Position numbers and translations under genes: made by a program
Notes under the pieces: generated by a model
Databases searched by the model: none
Seen by the model: only the letters and a program-made list of their open reading frames with translations
Told to the model about the DNA's origin: nothing
Source: Haplomitrium mnioides
Taxonomy: Eukaryota > Marchantiophyta > Haplomitriopsida > Calobryales
DNA: 64,000 nt
Direction of reading: 5' to 3'
Assembly (NCBI GenBank): GCA_049999725.1
Contig: JBNGIS010010495.1
Coordinates: 92,869-156,868 of the forward strand
Shown here: in pieces, positions 43,261 to 54,568 of the stretch
How positions within the stretch are numbered: position 1 is the stretch's first letter
Layout: every line of letters begins with the position of its first letter

Positions 43261-46200
43261 TGTCGGGCGGGTGTGTTTGCGGTTTTTCTTTTTTTTGTGA
43301 TTACTGAGCTTCTAGCCTTGTACATTCTTTCAAGTTTGCGCCAGTTAAATGTATCCCTTTGTATTTTATTGTTTATAGTTGTTATGCCAATCTTGCACCT
43401 TTTTCCTTTCCTTCCTTTCCCTTCTCTTCCTTTCCTTTCTGTTTTCCCCAATGAGTGTCAATGATCTTGTAATCCAAGGGGAAGCCCTGTGGGATCCACA
43501 GAAGACAAGTAAGAGGGCTAACAGGAGGATCAAAGGAACTCCTAGCAAATTGTGACTGAGGTAGGGCTGACAAGGGTGATCAAGAGGAAATCAAGGAGAG
43601 GTGAGAGGGAGATCAAAAGAATGGAGCGGCAGAGAGATTCGAGGAGAGGAGGGTAGAAATCGAAGGGGATAAATCGTGGAGGAATTGAGGGAGGAAGGAG
43701 CCAGCAACATCGAAGAGGAATCAGAGGGGAGGAGTCACGAGAAGGAGGAATTCACGAGAAGGATTACGGGAGAAGAAGTCAAGGGGGAGGACAGTCAAGA
43801 TACATGCAGAGGGCCATCACGCGAACGAATCGGATGTAGCAGCACTGCGAGGACTTGCCCAGCGGAACGAACAACGTACAAGGAGTTGGCAGTGGGTGAA
43901 GCCAGGTAGAGAGAAGGCAGAGGGATGAATTCGGAGGATGAGGTCCTGCGATGGGTTGCCCAGGCAAGAAGGGAAGGAAGCGCCCCAGAATCGGAAGCCA
44001 GTGGCTACAATCGGACCAAAGGAGGTGGATCAACGCGAAGAATCGACCCGGAGGAAGGAAGGCCGAGGAGTCTGTGGAGCGCTGCAGAAACGTAGCGCTC
44101 CCGGCGTGCTTCACAGAGGTAACGGATGACTTGGCGGCTCCCACGGGTCCGAAGGTTCGACGGGATCTAGCCTTCCTATGTGGGGTGCTCTAGTTAAGGG
44201 GGATCCGATCAGCCTCCCTATGTGGGTTTCCCACTTTAAATGGTTCCAATCTATCCTACGATGTGGGGAGCCCAGCTAATAGGGATCCGTTGGATGCACA
44301 AGCGGGGACAGCGGTAAAAAGGTGATCTGTCAATGATCCGGCCAGCAGAAGAAGCAAGGGATCAGCAGCCGAAAGGGCAACCTATCGCAGTTCCGGCATT
44401 AGTAAGGTCTGAAAGTTGGACGGGAATCTAAGGAGCGCATTGTTCTTATCACGAGGGGATTGCGAATCGGCGATATAGCGAAGGTCTTACCAAAAGAAGA
44501 GTGGGAGGTGCCGAAAAGGTGATTGTGGGACGATCCAGCCAAAACAAGACTAAGAGGACCGAAAGGGTGATCAAACGAAGTTCTGGCCAAGGGCAGATCA
44601 AGATAGTGAAAAAATGATTCATCGACAATCTGGCCAGAGGAAGATTAGGAAATTTTGACAAGGTGATGGAGCGACGATCCGGTAAGAAGAAGCCAGCAGT
44701 CGAAAGGGTGACACATTGCAGTTCCGGAAATGGTGAGGATGAAAGTTCGACAGGGCAACGCTGAAAATTTGAAAAGGAGCGCGCCATAGTTCTTATATCA
44801 AGCGGACGATAAGTTAAGTGAAGGGAGCCTCAGTTCTTATTTGCGAGCAGGTGCCGAAACGGTGATAACAGGTAACGCTCTTACTCAACGAGGGACTATT
44901 TTGTGGATGACGTGGCATCCGCGGAAGAGAAGTCAGCGCGGGTCAACCGCGGAATCCAGTCAACTACGTCAGTCCGCCTACCCCTTTGTGGGGCGGCGTC
45001 GGGCGACACAACTATGAATGACGTGGCGGGGTTCCGAAGAGCAACGGTAGGCTTTCGAAGAGCAACGACGGGGTTCCGAAGTGCGACAGTGGGGTTCCGC
45101 GAAGCGAGGTGGGATTACGAGAAGTGACGGCGGGGTTCCGAGGCATTTTGCGAAAACGTGGCGCTTATGCGGGCCGCTGGGAATCTGCGGGAGTATTAGA
45201 GATTCCTCGAGAATCTTGAGCTTTGCGGATGACGTGGCACCTCTGTGGGATCTGGGAATCTACGGGAATATTAGAGATCCCTCGAGAATCTTGAGACTTG
45301 CGAATCCAACGGGCTACCCCGACGCACCACATGTCAGCTGCCCAACGTCCGTGGAATCTCACTGGTTTCTGTGTACGAGGAATCCAACGGGCTCCTCCGA
45401 CGCACCACCTGTCAACTACCTGGCATCCGAAGGATCTTACGGGTTATCAAGCTAAAACGAGGAAGAAATAAGAGCAAAAAAGGCATGCCAATTCAAATGC
45501 GGATTGCGAGAGCTACAGGTGTGTCGGTTTCGCGTGAAATCAGTCTTGTTGCAAAGAAAACGACAAGGCGCAACTATTGGTGTAATTTTTAGATTCTGAA
45601 TTTGGTAAAAACCCCACCTACAAGCCATGTAAAAATGCGGGATACACCTCTCAACTTTGGGATAAGTGAAACAAGGACCTTCAAAGAAGGGCGGTGATGA
45701 ATCGTTGAGGCTAGAGGGGAAACAAGTGCGGAGATAGACTACCTCGCACTAAAGCTATGGGGATTGTTTTTGGGTGCAAGGAAAGCAACGAGATACGGAG
45801 GAGAGAGTTTTGGTAAGACCTTTGGTGCAATGGGTGGACTCGTGAAGGAAGGCCATCACAGGGTGGAGGTGGACTGAGGAGGTGCTGGGAATCGCTAAGC
45901 AGGAGGCTCTAGAGGTTTTGACTACTCAAGTGTACTCACATTTGAAGGCGGACCAACATTTGGAGGTGGACCAACACTCAGAGGAGAAGAGGATTCATTC
46001 GGTTTGTATTTCGTGAGGGGCAGCCAAGGGGGGGTCTTGGTGTCGTTTCAGCTTTGATTTGTGCAGGAGATCAGTCCCAGCAGCATTCAGAGAAGGTTGT
46101 TGGTGTTAAAATCTTGTGGAGTCAAGAGAGAAGTGGTTGTGTTAGTGCCCGCGCACTACACAGAAGATCCCTTCGAAGCTCAAGGTGGAGTGGGTGGCCA

Positions 46201-46914
46201 GCAATTGAGAGGACTGTCTTCCAGAGGTGGAAGCTAAAGAAATCCTCTTCCGAGTATGAGGAAGTAAATTTAGGGCTTCTCGCGAGGGAAGTTGAAAAAC
46301 TATCTGGATCTGAGTGCGTGGGTGAAGAGTCAGAGGAATACTGGAGTTGCTGAGGGGAGTTGAAGGGAGTTTTGGAGAAAAGATTGGCTCTTGAGAGGTG
46401 GACATGCTTGCAATGTTGGCGGAGCAGGGTGTATGAGTAAATGTGTATAGGTGCATGTGTCTAGTTAGATTTGTGTACTGTCTGTAGTTCTGTGGTGTTC
46501 TTAGTAATTAGAGTACATGCATTCCATTTGTCAACTCCTGAGGACAACCTAGAAGGGGAAGTCAGGACTAACAGCAGTATATTGTGATAATTTGATGCTG
46601 GGACTTGTTTCCCTTTTGTAAACCTGGTGATTGGGTCCTGTTCTGGGCTCCTGAAGTATAGTTTCGAATTGACTCAACAGTATAACCGCCAACCAGTGTA
46701 TGCCTTGAGAAATGAATGTGCATAAGCAAGTGGGCTGCTGAAGCAACTGTTGGCTAGTGGCCAGGACTGGGAGACAAGTAAGAACCCATTGAGGCTCTCA
46801 AGAGAGGAACCACTAAGAGGCCCTCGCAGTCAAGAGTCAGATGCTCTGTTCTATTTGCCCCTGTCTTCCAAGTGGCACCTTTCGAGGTTAAGGCCTGAAG
46901 AAGGGGAGTGACCA
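43261..46914 (+). mobile_element. G 5' LTR
   Basis: Starts TGTCGGGCGGGTG and ends GTGACCA by homology with the B and F LTR ends. The first 2.36 kb match the 3' LTR. The last 1.3 kb (45622-46914) match the end part of the B and F LTRs (inverted in coordinates) and are absent from the truncated 3' LTR. Contains a purine-rich tract (43560-43800), 'ggttccgaag' repeats (45030-45140) and several TGACGTGGC sites (44908, 45019, 45230). Confidence 0.7.
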
Positions 46915-47201
46915 GCATCTCGGGACTTTGGAAGAAGGCGTGTGTGTTTGGGTGGTGTGCTTGGGTGTGTTGAGTGTCCTGGAGGCACTCTTGCATTGGT
47001 AAATAGAAGTTGGGGTCCATTCGGTGCAAAGCCCCTCCCATAAAACATCCCGAAACACTAAGTCAGCCCTTAAGTAAGGTTAACTCTATCGGAAAAGAGT
47101 TAAGGCTCCGACTATAGGGCTGATATTAACGAATTTTTTGGCGATCACGGCGGGACAAAAGAATTCTGGAAATTAACCTTGCATTAATTTGTTAAACTGA
47201 A
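46915..47201 (+). other. G leader and primer-site region
   Basis: Two candidate primer sites exist: TGGAAGAAGGCGTG near 46931, where homology with F puts it, and TGGCGATCACGGCGGG near 47139, which has the usual TTTTTTGGCG context seen in B. I cannot match either to a named tRNA. An inverted repeat (TCAGCCCT at about 47063, AGGGCTGA at about 47117) could form a hairpin. Confidence 0.4.
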
Positions 47202-49128
47202 GTGGAGCAAGGAAAAGAATTCTGGAATTCTGGGAGCAGCCTAGCACCAAAAGTGGAAGAAGACCAGCTTAGGAGGTTGCCCGGGTTGGATAAAGGAGGG
47301 ATCTCACTCAGAAGTGGGAGAAACTTAGAAAGGGCAGTCAGAGCTTCTAATCCCATACCAACCACAATCCCAATAGCCAATGTGAGGCATGTAACACAGA
47401 GGTTCCGATTCAAATACAAGACATTCAGGGGATCTACAAGGGAGGACCCAGATGAGTGGTTGGATGAATTCGAGGGGACACCCTACGCAAATGGGGAGAA
47501 CCTCATTAAGGAGGCCATTCTCCCTGGGGTGTTAAAAAAAGGAGGCTGGCTCTTGGTACCAAACACTACCGGAGGCCACCAAAGGAAATTGGAACACCTT
47601 CAAGGCAGCCTTCTTGGAGGAGTTCAGAAAGATAGAAGGGGAGTCTGAGGCCTTGATTAAGATAGGGCGAATGGAGATGAAGAAGCACGAATCTATAAGG
47701 AAGTTTCTTCAAAGGTTCCAGAGGATGGCCAGGAAGATTAACCCCCCTGCATCGGATGGGATGCTAACCTCTTGGTTTATTTCAGCCCTGTCCAAGAGTC
47801 TAGGGGCCTGGGTGAGGAGGTCCAAACCCACATGCCTGGAGGAAGCAGTGGAGGAAGCCCAATCCTACATCAAGGCCGAGGTTGCAAGCTCCAAGAGAAA
47901 GTCAAGGAGAAGGCATGATTCTGACTGTTTTTTAGAGAGCTCCAGTAAGGAGGATAGCTCTGATGATAGCTCCTCTTCAGAGTCGGAATCAAAGAGCGAG
48001 AGCAGCCCTGACAGCTCAGAGGATGAAAGGTCCCACACGAGGCAGAAGAAAAAGGGGAGCAAAAAGAAAAAGGAGGCCAAAGAGAAGAGGGCCAAGAAAC
48101 ATGATCGGCACAAGGAGGGCAAGGAGAAAAAAGCCCACCGATCCTATGACAGAGGTGCTGGGGAAAAAACCAGCAAGAGGAGGGGATTGAAAGACTCCAT
48201 GGAAAATACAAAAAAAATGAAGGGCCAGATCGAGGAGCTTCGATCACAAATGGAGGCCATGATCGTCCACTTTGCAGGTCTGAATCCGGAGGGCAAAAAA
48301 TCGTTGGTACGGAGAACTCATATGTGGTGTGTGAAGTAAGGAAGTCACAGACACTCCCCGCAAGAATGCCCTATGAATGGGACGCCCATCCATTATGTAC
48401 GGGAGGATCCACTAGAGTGGTACCGAGAAGAGGTGGAGTATGTGCAAGAGGAGCCACCCGAACTCGTGTACTAGGTGGTCAGCCAGCCCCGAACGATGGC
48501 AGGGAGACCAGTCAATCTAGTGCCGGGCCAATCAGCAGCATGGGGGCAAGTCAGACTAGAGGGGATAGGCCCAAGCCCGAACCGGACCAGGGTAATGGTG
48601 TGCTGGAACTGTTGGCAACCATGCCACATTTCCCCAAATTGTCCCGAGCCCAGGAAACAAGGGTATGGCGTGCCACCGCCACTATGTACCAGCTGCAAAT
48701 GGGAAGGGCATCTGGCCCACAATTGCCCCCATACTAGAAGGCAGGAGCTGCCTCCCAACTCGGCCCAACAAGCACCTCCACCGGCAGCAGTCAACTTGGT
48801 GACCATCTCATGGGAGCATGAAGTAGAGTTTCCAGAAGTGGAGACCCCAGTGGAGGAGGATTGCTACAGAATGGCCACCAGGGCTGTAGCCAGGGCCAAG
48901 GAAAAAGGAAGGGCCAAGCAGGCTCGGAGGAAGGAGAGGATTGCGAATGTGCTTCCCACTGAGGAGGACTCAGATTACAAGAGGGAGCACCCGAAATTAT
49001 TCTACCCTAGGCAGGAAGAGGAAGTCAAAAGGCAGCAGGAAGCCTTGGAAGCAGCCGAAGCTCAGCCAGCAGTGGAGAAGACCCTGCAGAAGGTCAATCG
49101 CAGAAATGACGTTGAGCAGGCTAAGTAG
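47202..49128 (+). pseudogene. G gag
   Basis: MEQGKEFWNSG at 47202 is a plausible start. Capsid blocks: DPDEWLDEFEG, EAILPGVL, then a run of seven A near 47537 shifts the frame, and the reading continues as EEFRKIEGESEALIKIGRME and KFLQRFQRMARKINPPASDG. Next are an S/D/E-rich and a K-rich linker (47930-48200). The first knuckle is disrupted (WCVK*...HSPQEC). Two intact CCHC knuckles follow: CWNCWQPCHISPNC (about 48601) and CTSCKWEGHLAHNC (about 48690). The C-terminal part is rich in K, E and A and ends VEQAK at a stop (49126-49128). Confidence 0.85.
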
Positions 49129-49185
49129 GACCCTGCGCCCCAGTCCCCAACCAGCACTTGCGCGCTCGACAACATCCAGAGGGAC

Positions 49186-50379
49186 GTGAAGGACTGCCCA
49201 GTCACTGCAACCATAGGTCAGTTGATCAAGAACAGCCCTGTATACAAAAGGCAGCTCCGAGAGCTACTCATGGGTGTCAGGAGGAAAAGGAAGCTTCCCA
49301 CGGTGGTCACCACTACCGACCTGAGGATGATCTATGAAGACAAGGAAGCTCCTGAGATAGACATCTAGAATGCGAGGTGTACTCTGTCCTTGGTGCTAGT
49401 GGATGGAGGGGCGGGTGTAAATATCATGGTGGAGGAGATTGCCCACCGATTGGGCTTCAAGACTTTCTCCCCGACCGAGAGGATTATGCGGTTAGCTGAC
49501 AGGTCGAGAGTTAAGCCTTTGGGAGCCTTGCTGCAGGTCCCAACATGGATTGGAGGGAAGGAGTTTTCCCTGAACTACCTGGTTATGAGGCCAGCCAGAA
49601 CTTCCCCCTACCTTGTTTTGATTGGGAGACCTTGGTTGTATGGAGCCAAGGTGATGCACAATTGGGGAGACTCCACCTTGGTGTTCGGACCTGGCAAGAC
49701 GGTGGTGCATTACGGCCCTGTCCCACATGAGGGAGAGACCACGGAGGATAAGGAGTATGACACCGAGTGGTCGGTGGATGAGGAGTCAGAGGACGAGGGC
49801 ACTTACTGGTTGAGACTGGTGAGTAACATAACAGAGGCCGATTTTTTGGGCAGTACCGAAGCCAAGATCAACCAGTTGGAGACTTATGTCTTTGAAATTT
49901 GGGGCACGACGGAGGCTGAGGCAGGAGTGCCAACCCTCAGCTCTGGACCTAAGCAAAAAGGGGAGTCAGGGGCATCCACTTCCAACCGAAGACCTGAGAT
50001 AAAAGGGGAGTTGACTGCAGCCATCATCCCAGGGGAGGATGATCACCCAATGAGGACAAGGGAGCCTGACAAGAAGCTTGCTGTAGGTGGCCAACGACTC
50101 GCCCACTTGGAGTCAGACTGTGACTCCATGACCAGAAACAGGGTGGAGGTCATTCGTGCGGAGCAGTACGAGGAGATAACGGTCCTCAGCGGGAAGACAT
50201 TCCAGCTTGGATTCGCCTTGAACAGAAGGGCTGAGAGAGCCTTCATGAGGACCTTGGAGAACTTCAGTGATGTGTTTGCCTTGAGCCATACGGACCTAAA
50301 GGGCGTGCCCAGAGAGTTGGGGGAGCACAGAATTGACTTGGAAGATAATGCTACCCCCGTACGGCAGTGGCAGTACTGA
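49186..50379 (+). pseudogene. G protease and linkers
   Basis: Linker with TIGQLIKNSPVYKRQLREL, stop after EIDI (49366-49368), then VLVDGGAGVNIMVEE with the catalytic aspartate intact and LNYLVMRPARTSPYLVLIGR. A long acidic linker runs to ELGEHRIDLEDN at 50379, the entry to reverse transcriptase. The stop between linker and protease is shared with B. Confidence 0.85.
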
Positions 50380-51070
50380 CTGAACCCACACTTCTCTCTA
50401 TTGGTGAAAGAGGAGGTGGATAAGCTCCTAGAGGCAGGATTCATCTACCCTGTACTGAATAGTGAATGGGTGTCCCCTCTGGTGGTGGTGCCGAAGAAGG
50501 CAAGCTTGGACAGGAAGCCAAAGATCAGGGTATGCCAAGACTACCGCAAGCTGAATGCGGCGACTAAGAAGGACCACTACCCTCTGCCTTTCACTGATGG
50601 TGTGCTGGACCTGGTGGCGGGCTAGGAAGTTTATAGTTTTATGGATGGTTACTCCGGGTACAATCAGGTGTGGATAAGAGAGGAGGACCAACTAAAAACT
50701 GCCTTCACAACAGAGTGGGGAGTGTTCATCTTTCGACGAATGTCATTTGGTCTTTGCAACGCGCCAGGTACATTCCAGAGACTAATAATGAACATGTTCC
50801 GTGACTACCTCAGGAAGTTCCTCGAGAATTTTCTTAGATGACTTCGTGGTATACGGCAAGGTCAAGGACCATGAGGAGCATGTACGGCTCACTATTCAGC
50901 AATGCAGAGAAACGAGATTGCGGCTGCACCCTAGGAAATGCTTTTTTGCAGTTAGAGAAGGGATACTGCTGGGACATAGGGTCTCCAGCTAGGGAATTGC
51001 CGTAGATGAAGAAAAGGTGGCAATCTGACTGGGTGTGGCGTTTCCAATGTGCTTGGTGGAGGTGCAAGGA
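50380..51070 (+). pseudogene. G reverse transcriptase
   Basis: VKEEVDKLLEAGFIYPVLNS, WVSPLVVVPKK, RVCQDYRKLNAATKKDHYPL, stop (TAG near 50623), FMDGYSGYNQVWIREEDQL, MSFGLCNAPGTFQR, frameshift near 50830, then FLDDFVVYGKVKDHEEHVRL with the catalytic DD intact, and CFFAVREGILLGHRVSS. Standard Ty3/gypsy order. Confidence 0.9.
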
Positions 51071-51640
51071 TTCCTAGTGTGTGTGGGCTACTATAGGAGG
51101 TTTATTCCAAAATTTGCCCTCGTAGCCTACCACCTAACAGAGATGGTGAAAAGAGGCTGTGACTTCGAGCCAACAGAGCCCAAGAGATCCAGCTTTAACG
51201 AGCTCAAGAGGCGATTGGCCAATGCGCCTATCCTGGCGCCTCCAAACTAGACCAAGGAGTTCCACGTGATGGTGGATGTTTCGGGTTTCTATGTGGGGAT
51301 AGTGCTGAGCCAACTCGATGAAGAGGGTAGGGACCACCCCATCTACTTTGCCAGCAGACTCCTCTCAGCGGCGGAGAAGAACTACTTGCGCACCGACCAT
51401 GAGGCCTTGGGGATAATCTACTCCCTGGAGAAGTTCTGACACTACCTGATGCATTACAAGGTGGTGTTTCACACGGATCATGACGCCATCAAATACATAG
51501 TCAACAAGCCAGACCTGACGGGGAGAGTGGCGAGGTGGATGCTGCTACTCGAGGAGTTTAATTTTGAGGTATGTATCAAACCAAGAAAAAAACACCAGAA
51601 CGCGGACTTCTTCTCGAGGATCGAAGGCCAACCAAGTGCA
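51040..51640 (+). pseudogene. G RNase H
   Basis: Thumb/connection VEVQGFLVCVGYYRRFIPKFA, then VMVDVSGFYVGIVLSQLDEE, PIYFASRLLSAAEKNY, TDHEALGIIYSLEKF, a stop, HYLMHYKVVFHTDHDAIKYI and NADFFSRIEG. The acidic residues expected for RNase H (VD, DHEA, TDHDA, NADFFSR) are present. Two stops interrupt it (about 51248 and 51437). Confidence 0.85.
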
Positions 51641-52960
51641 GAAGGAGTGGTGGACACCTTCTCTGACAAAGACTTGTTCCATGTGCGGGAAAGGAAACCC
51701 ACAGAATATGGGGATATCATTGAGTTCCTCATGACAGCGAAGATTCCCCCAGGGCATAACCCAGAGCAAGCAGTAGTGTTCCTCAGAAAGGTGAGGCCCT
51801 TTCTCATGATCAAGGGAATGCTGCATAGGCAGGGCATGGACGGGCGGATACGCAGGGGTCTGGAGAAAGACCAGTCCACAGTGGTCATGCGGGCAATGCA
51901 CAAGGAAGAGGCTGGCGGTCATTTCGCGGCAAAAACCACCATCCGGAAGATCGTGGACGCTAAGTACTGGTGGCCCACCATGCACAGGGACGTCCACTTC
52001 TTTGTGAAGAGGTGCGATGCTTGTCAGCGGACCGGCAAACCAGCAGCAGCATGCCACCATTCTCTGGTACCAACCATCCCCCTGGCCCCATTTGAGAAGT
52101 GGGGAATTGATTTCATCGGGCCCATCACCCCATCCATGAGGCGCGGGAACAGGTACATTCTGCTTTCCACTGACTATGCTACCAAGTGGGTGGAGGCAAG
52201 AGCGACCAGGAAAGATAACGCCCCAACGGTGGCCAGGTTCCTATATGAGCAGATCTTCACCCAATTCGACGCGCCGCTGGAGTTGGTGAGTGACCAAGGT
52301 ACGCATTTTGTTAATTGGGTCAATGATGAGTTCACGGGAAAGTACTTGGTCAAGCACCGCAGAACCACTACCTACCACCCAAAGGCCAATGGGCTGATAG
52401 AGAGGGCCAATTGGATTATGGGCAAGATCTTGAACAAGACAGTTGCGGCCAACAAGGTGGACTGAGACCTGAAGTTGCTAACTGCCACACACGCCTATAA
52501 TCTGGCCTACAAGACCACCACGGGCCACTGCCCTTACTTCTTGGTCTTCGGACAACACTTGCTGGTCTCTGTGGAGTTTGAAGTCCCCACAGCTCGAGTG
52601 GCAGTGGAGGAGAGGATGGTAGAGGGCCCGAGCCGAACAGAAACAGTGCACCAGTTGGAGGCCTTAAAGGAGATTCATGCAGGCGCACACGAGAGGCTGG
52701 AACATTAGCAGCAGCTGACTAAGAAGCAGCATGACAGGAAGCTGAGACCAGTCAACTTCACAAGAGGGGATCTAGTGCTGCTCTATGACAGCAAGTTTAT
52801 GCACTTTCCCGGGAAGCTGCATACCCGGTGGATGGGGCCCTACTTGGTGAGAGTGCTTCACGAAAATGGGTCAGTAGAGCTGAGCATGGTGACAGGGGCA
52901 CACCTTCCCAACCAGGTCCACTGCGACTGGCTCAAGCGGTACTACCATCAAGAGGATTAA
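51640..52960 (+). pseudogene. G integrase
   Basis: Zinc domain HKEEAGGHFAAKTTIRK ... HFFVKRCDACQR is intact. Core WGIDFIGPI, LSTDYATKWVEARAT, VSDQGTHF and KANGLIERAN keep D, D and E. Uninterrupted for 338 codons to a stop at 52463-52465, which separates the core from the C-terminal part (HAYNLAYKTTTGHCPYFLVF, then YDSKFMHFPGKLHTRWMGPY, a GPY/F module). It ends VHCDWLKRYYHQED at 52960. No chromodomain follows. Confidence 0.9.
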
Positions 52961-53185
52961 GGTGGAGGGCGTTGTCGTGGACAGTAGGCTTGGGGGATTT
53001 CTTGTACATTTGGTTAGCGTTGCGTCGTGAGTTGTGTTCGTTCGTGTTAGTGTGTTTTGTGAGTGGTGCATAGTGCGGTGACCAGGTCGACAGGGGTACC
53101 CAACATGGAAGATCAGAGCGGTGGCCATAGAGGAGCCCAAGGAAGTTAGGAGGAGAAAGGGTGTTTGCGGCGTCGCTGCACAATT

Positions 53186-53198
53186 AAAAGGGGAGTTA
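53186..53198 (+). other. G polypurine tract
   Basis: AAAAGGGGAGTTA directly before the 3' LTR (TGTCCG at 53199). Confidence 0.8.
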
Positions 53199-54285
53199 TG
53201 TCCGTCGGGTGTGTTTGCGGTTTTTCTTTTTTTTTGTGATTACTGAGCTTCTAGCCTTGTACATTCTTTCAAGTTTGCGCCAGTTAAATATATCCCTTTG
53301 TATTTTATTTTTTATAGTTGTTATGCCAATCCTGCGCATTTTTCCTTTCCTTCCTTTCCCTTCTCTTCCTTTGCTTTCTGTTTTCCCAAATGAGTGTCAA
53401 TGATCCTGTAATCCGAGGGGAAGCCCTGTGGGATCCAGAGAAGACAGGTAAGAGGGCTAACAGGAGGATCAAAGGAACTCCCAACAAATCGTGACTGAGG
53501 CAGGGCTGACAAGGGTGATCAAGAGGAAATCAAGGAGAGGTGAGAGGGAGATCAGAAGAATGGAGCGGCAGAGGGATTCGAGGAGAGGAGGGCAGAAATC
53601 AAAGGGGATAAATCGTGGAGGAAATGAGGGAGGAAGGAGCCAGCAACATCAAAGAGGAATCAGGGGGGAGGAGTCACGAGAAGGAGGAATTCACGAGAAG
53701 GATAACGAGAGAAGAAGTCGAGGGGTAGGACAGTCAGGATACGTGCAGAGGGCCATCACGCGAGCGAATCGGATGTAGCAGCACTGCGAGGACTTGCCCA
53801 GCGGAACGAACGACGTACAAGGAGTAGGCAGCGGGTGAAGCGAGGTAGAGAGAAGGCATAGGGATGAATTCAGAGGATGAGGTCCTGCGATGGGTCGCCA
53901 AGGCAAGAAGGGAAGGAAGCGCCCCAGAATCGGAAGCCACCGGCTACAATTAGACCAAAGGAGGTGGATCAATGCAAAGAATCGACCCGAAGGTAGGAAG
54001 GCCGAGGAGTCCGTGGAGCGCTACGAAAATGTGACGCTCCCAACGTGCTTTACGGAGTTAACGGATGACGTGACGGCTCCCATAGGTCTGAAGGTTCGAC
54101 AGGATCTAGCCTTCCTATGTGGGGTGTCCTAGTTAACGGGGATCCGATCAGCCTCCCTATGTGTAACAGTCACTAACTTTAGTAAGCCATAGCTACAAAT
54201 GAAGTAAGATATAGTGTCAACTATGTCTAGAAAGCTATTACTAAGTTAGAGTAATAGAAAGCGGTTGCTAGTTTAGAGAGTTAGA

Positions 54286-54459
54286 CACGTGGTGAAAGGA
54301 GAGAAAGTCAACGAATTAAAGTGAAAAATGGAGCATTTTAGAAGAGGATAAGGATACGTGGCAAGCAACGAATTAAAGTGAAAAGAAGGTTCTTAAGATA
54401 AGGACACGTGGCAGAAAGAGAACTAAAGAGATAGAAGGTTCTAAAGATAAGGACACGTG
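54286..54459. promoter_or_regulatory. Four G-box-like sites in LTR K
   Basis: CACGTGG (54286), TACGTGGC (54355), CACGTGGC (54405) and CACGTGGC (54454), spaced about 50-70 bp and embedded in a partial tandem repeat ('aaggttct..agataagga'). G-boxes with GC 3' flanks are binding sites for plant bZIP factors and act as abscisic-acid response elements. They lie 100-280 bp upstream of the TATA box. Confidence 0.7.
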
Positions 54460-54560
54460 GCAGAAGGAGAATAAAAGTAAAGGGTGGTCCAATTAGAAGA
54501 GGATAGAAAAGCAACCAATGAGAATCATCCACCTATGTAAGCAACGAGCCTTCTATCAAG

Positions 54561-54568
54561 TATATAAA
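54561..54568 (+). promoter_or_regulatory. TATA box of LTR K
   Basis: TATATAAA, followed by GAAGGGAGAG. Transcription would start about 30 bp downstream, within the LTR, as in an LTR promoter. Confidence 0.6.

Noticed and set aside
51545-52060. Minus-strand frame of 171 codons
   Set aside because: Antisense shadow of the G integrase zinc domain and spacer.
52700-53080. Chromodomain after the G integrase
   Set aside because: The frame ends shortly after the GPY/F module (KRYYHQED) and the following sequence is untranslated; no chromodomain motif is seen.
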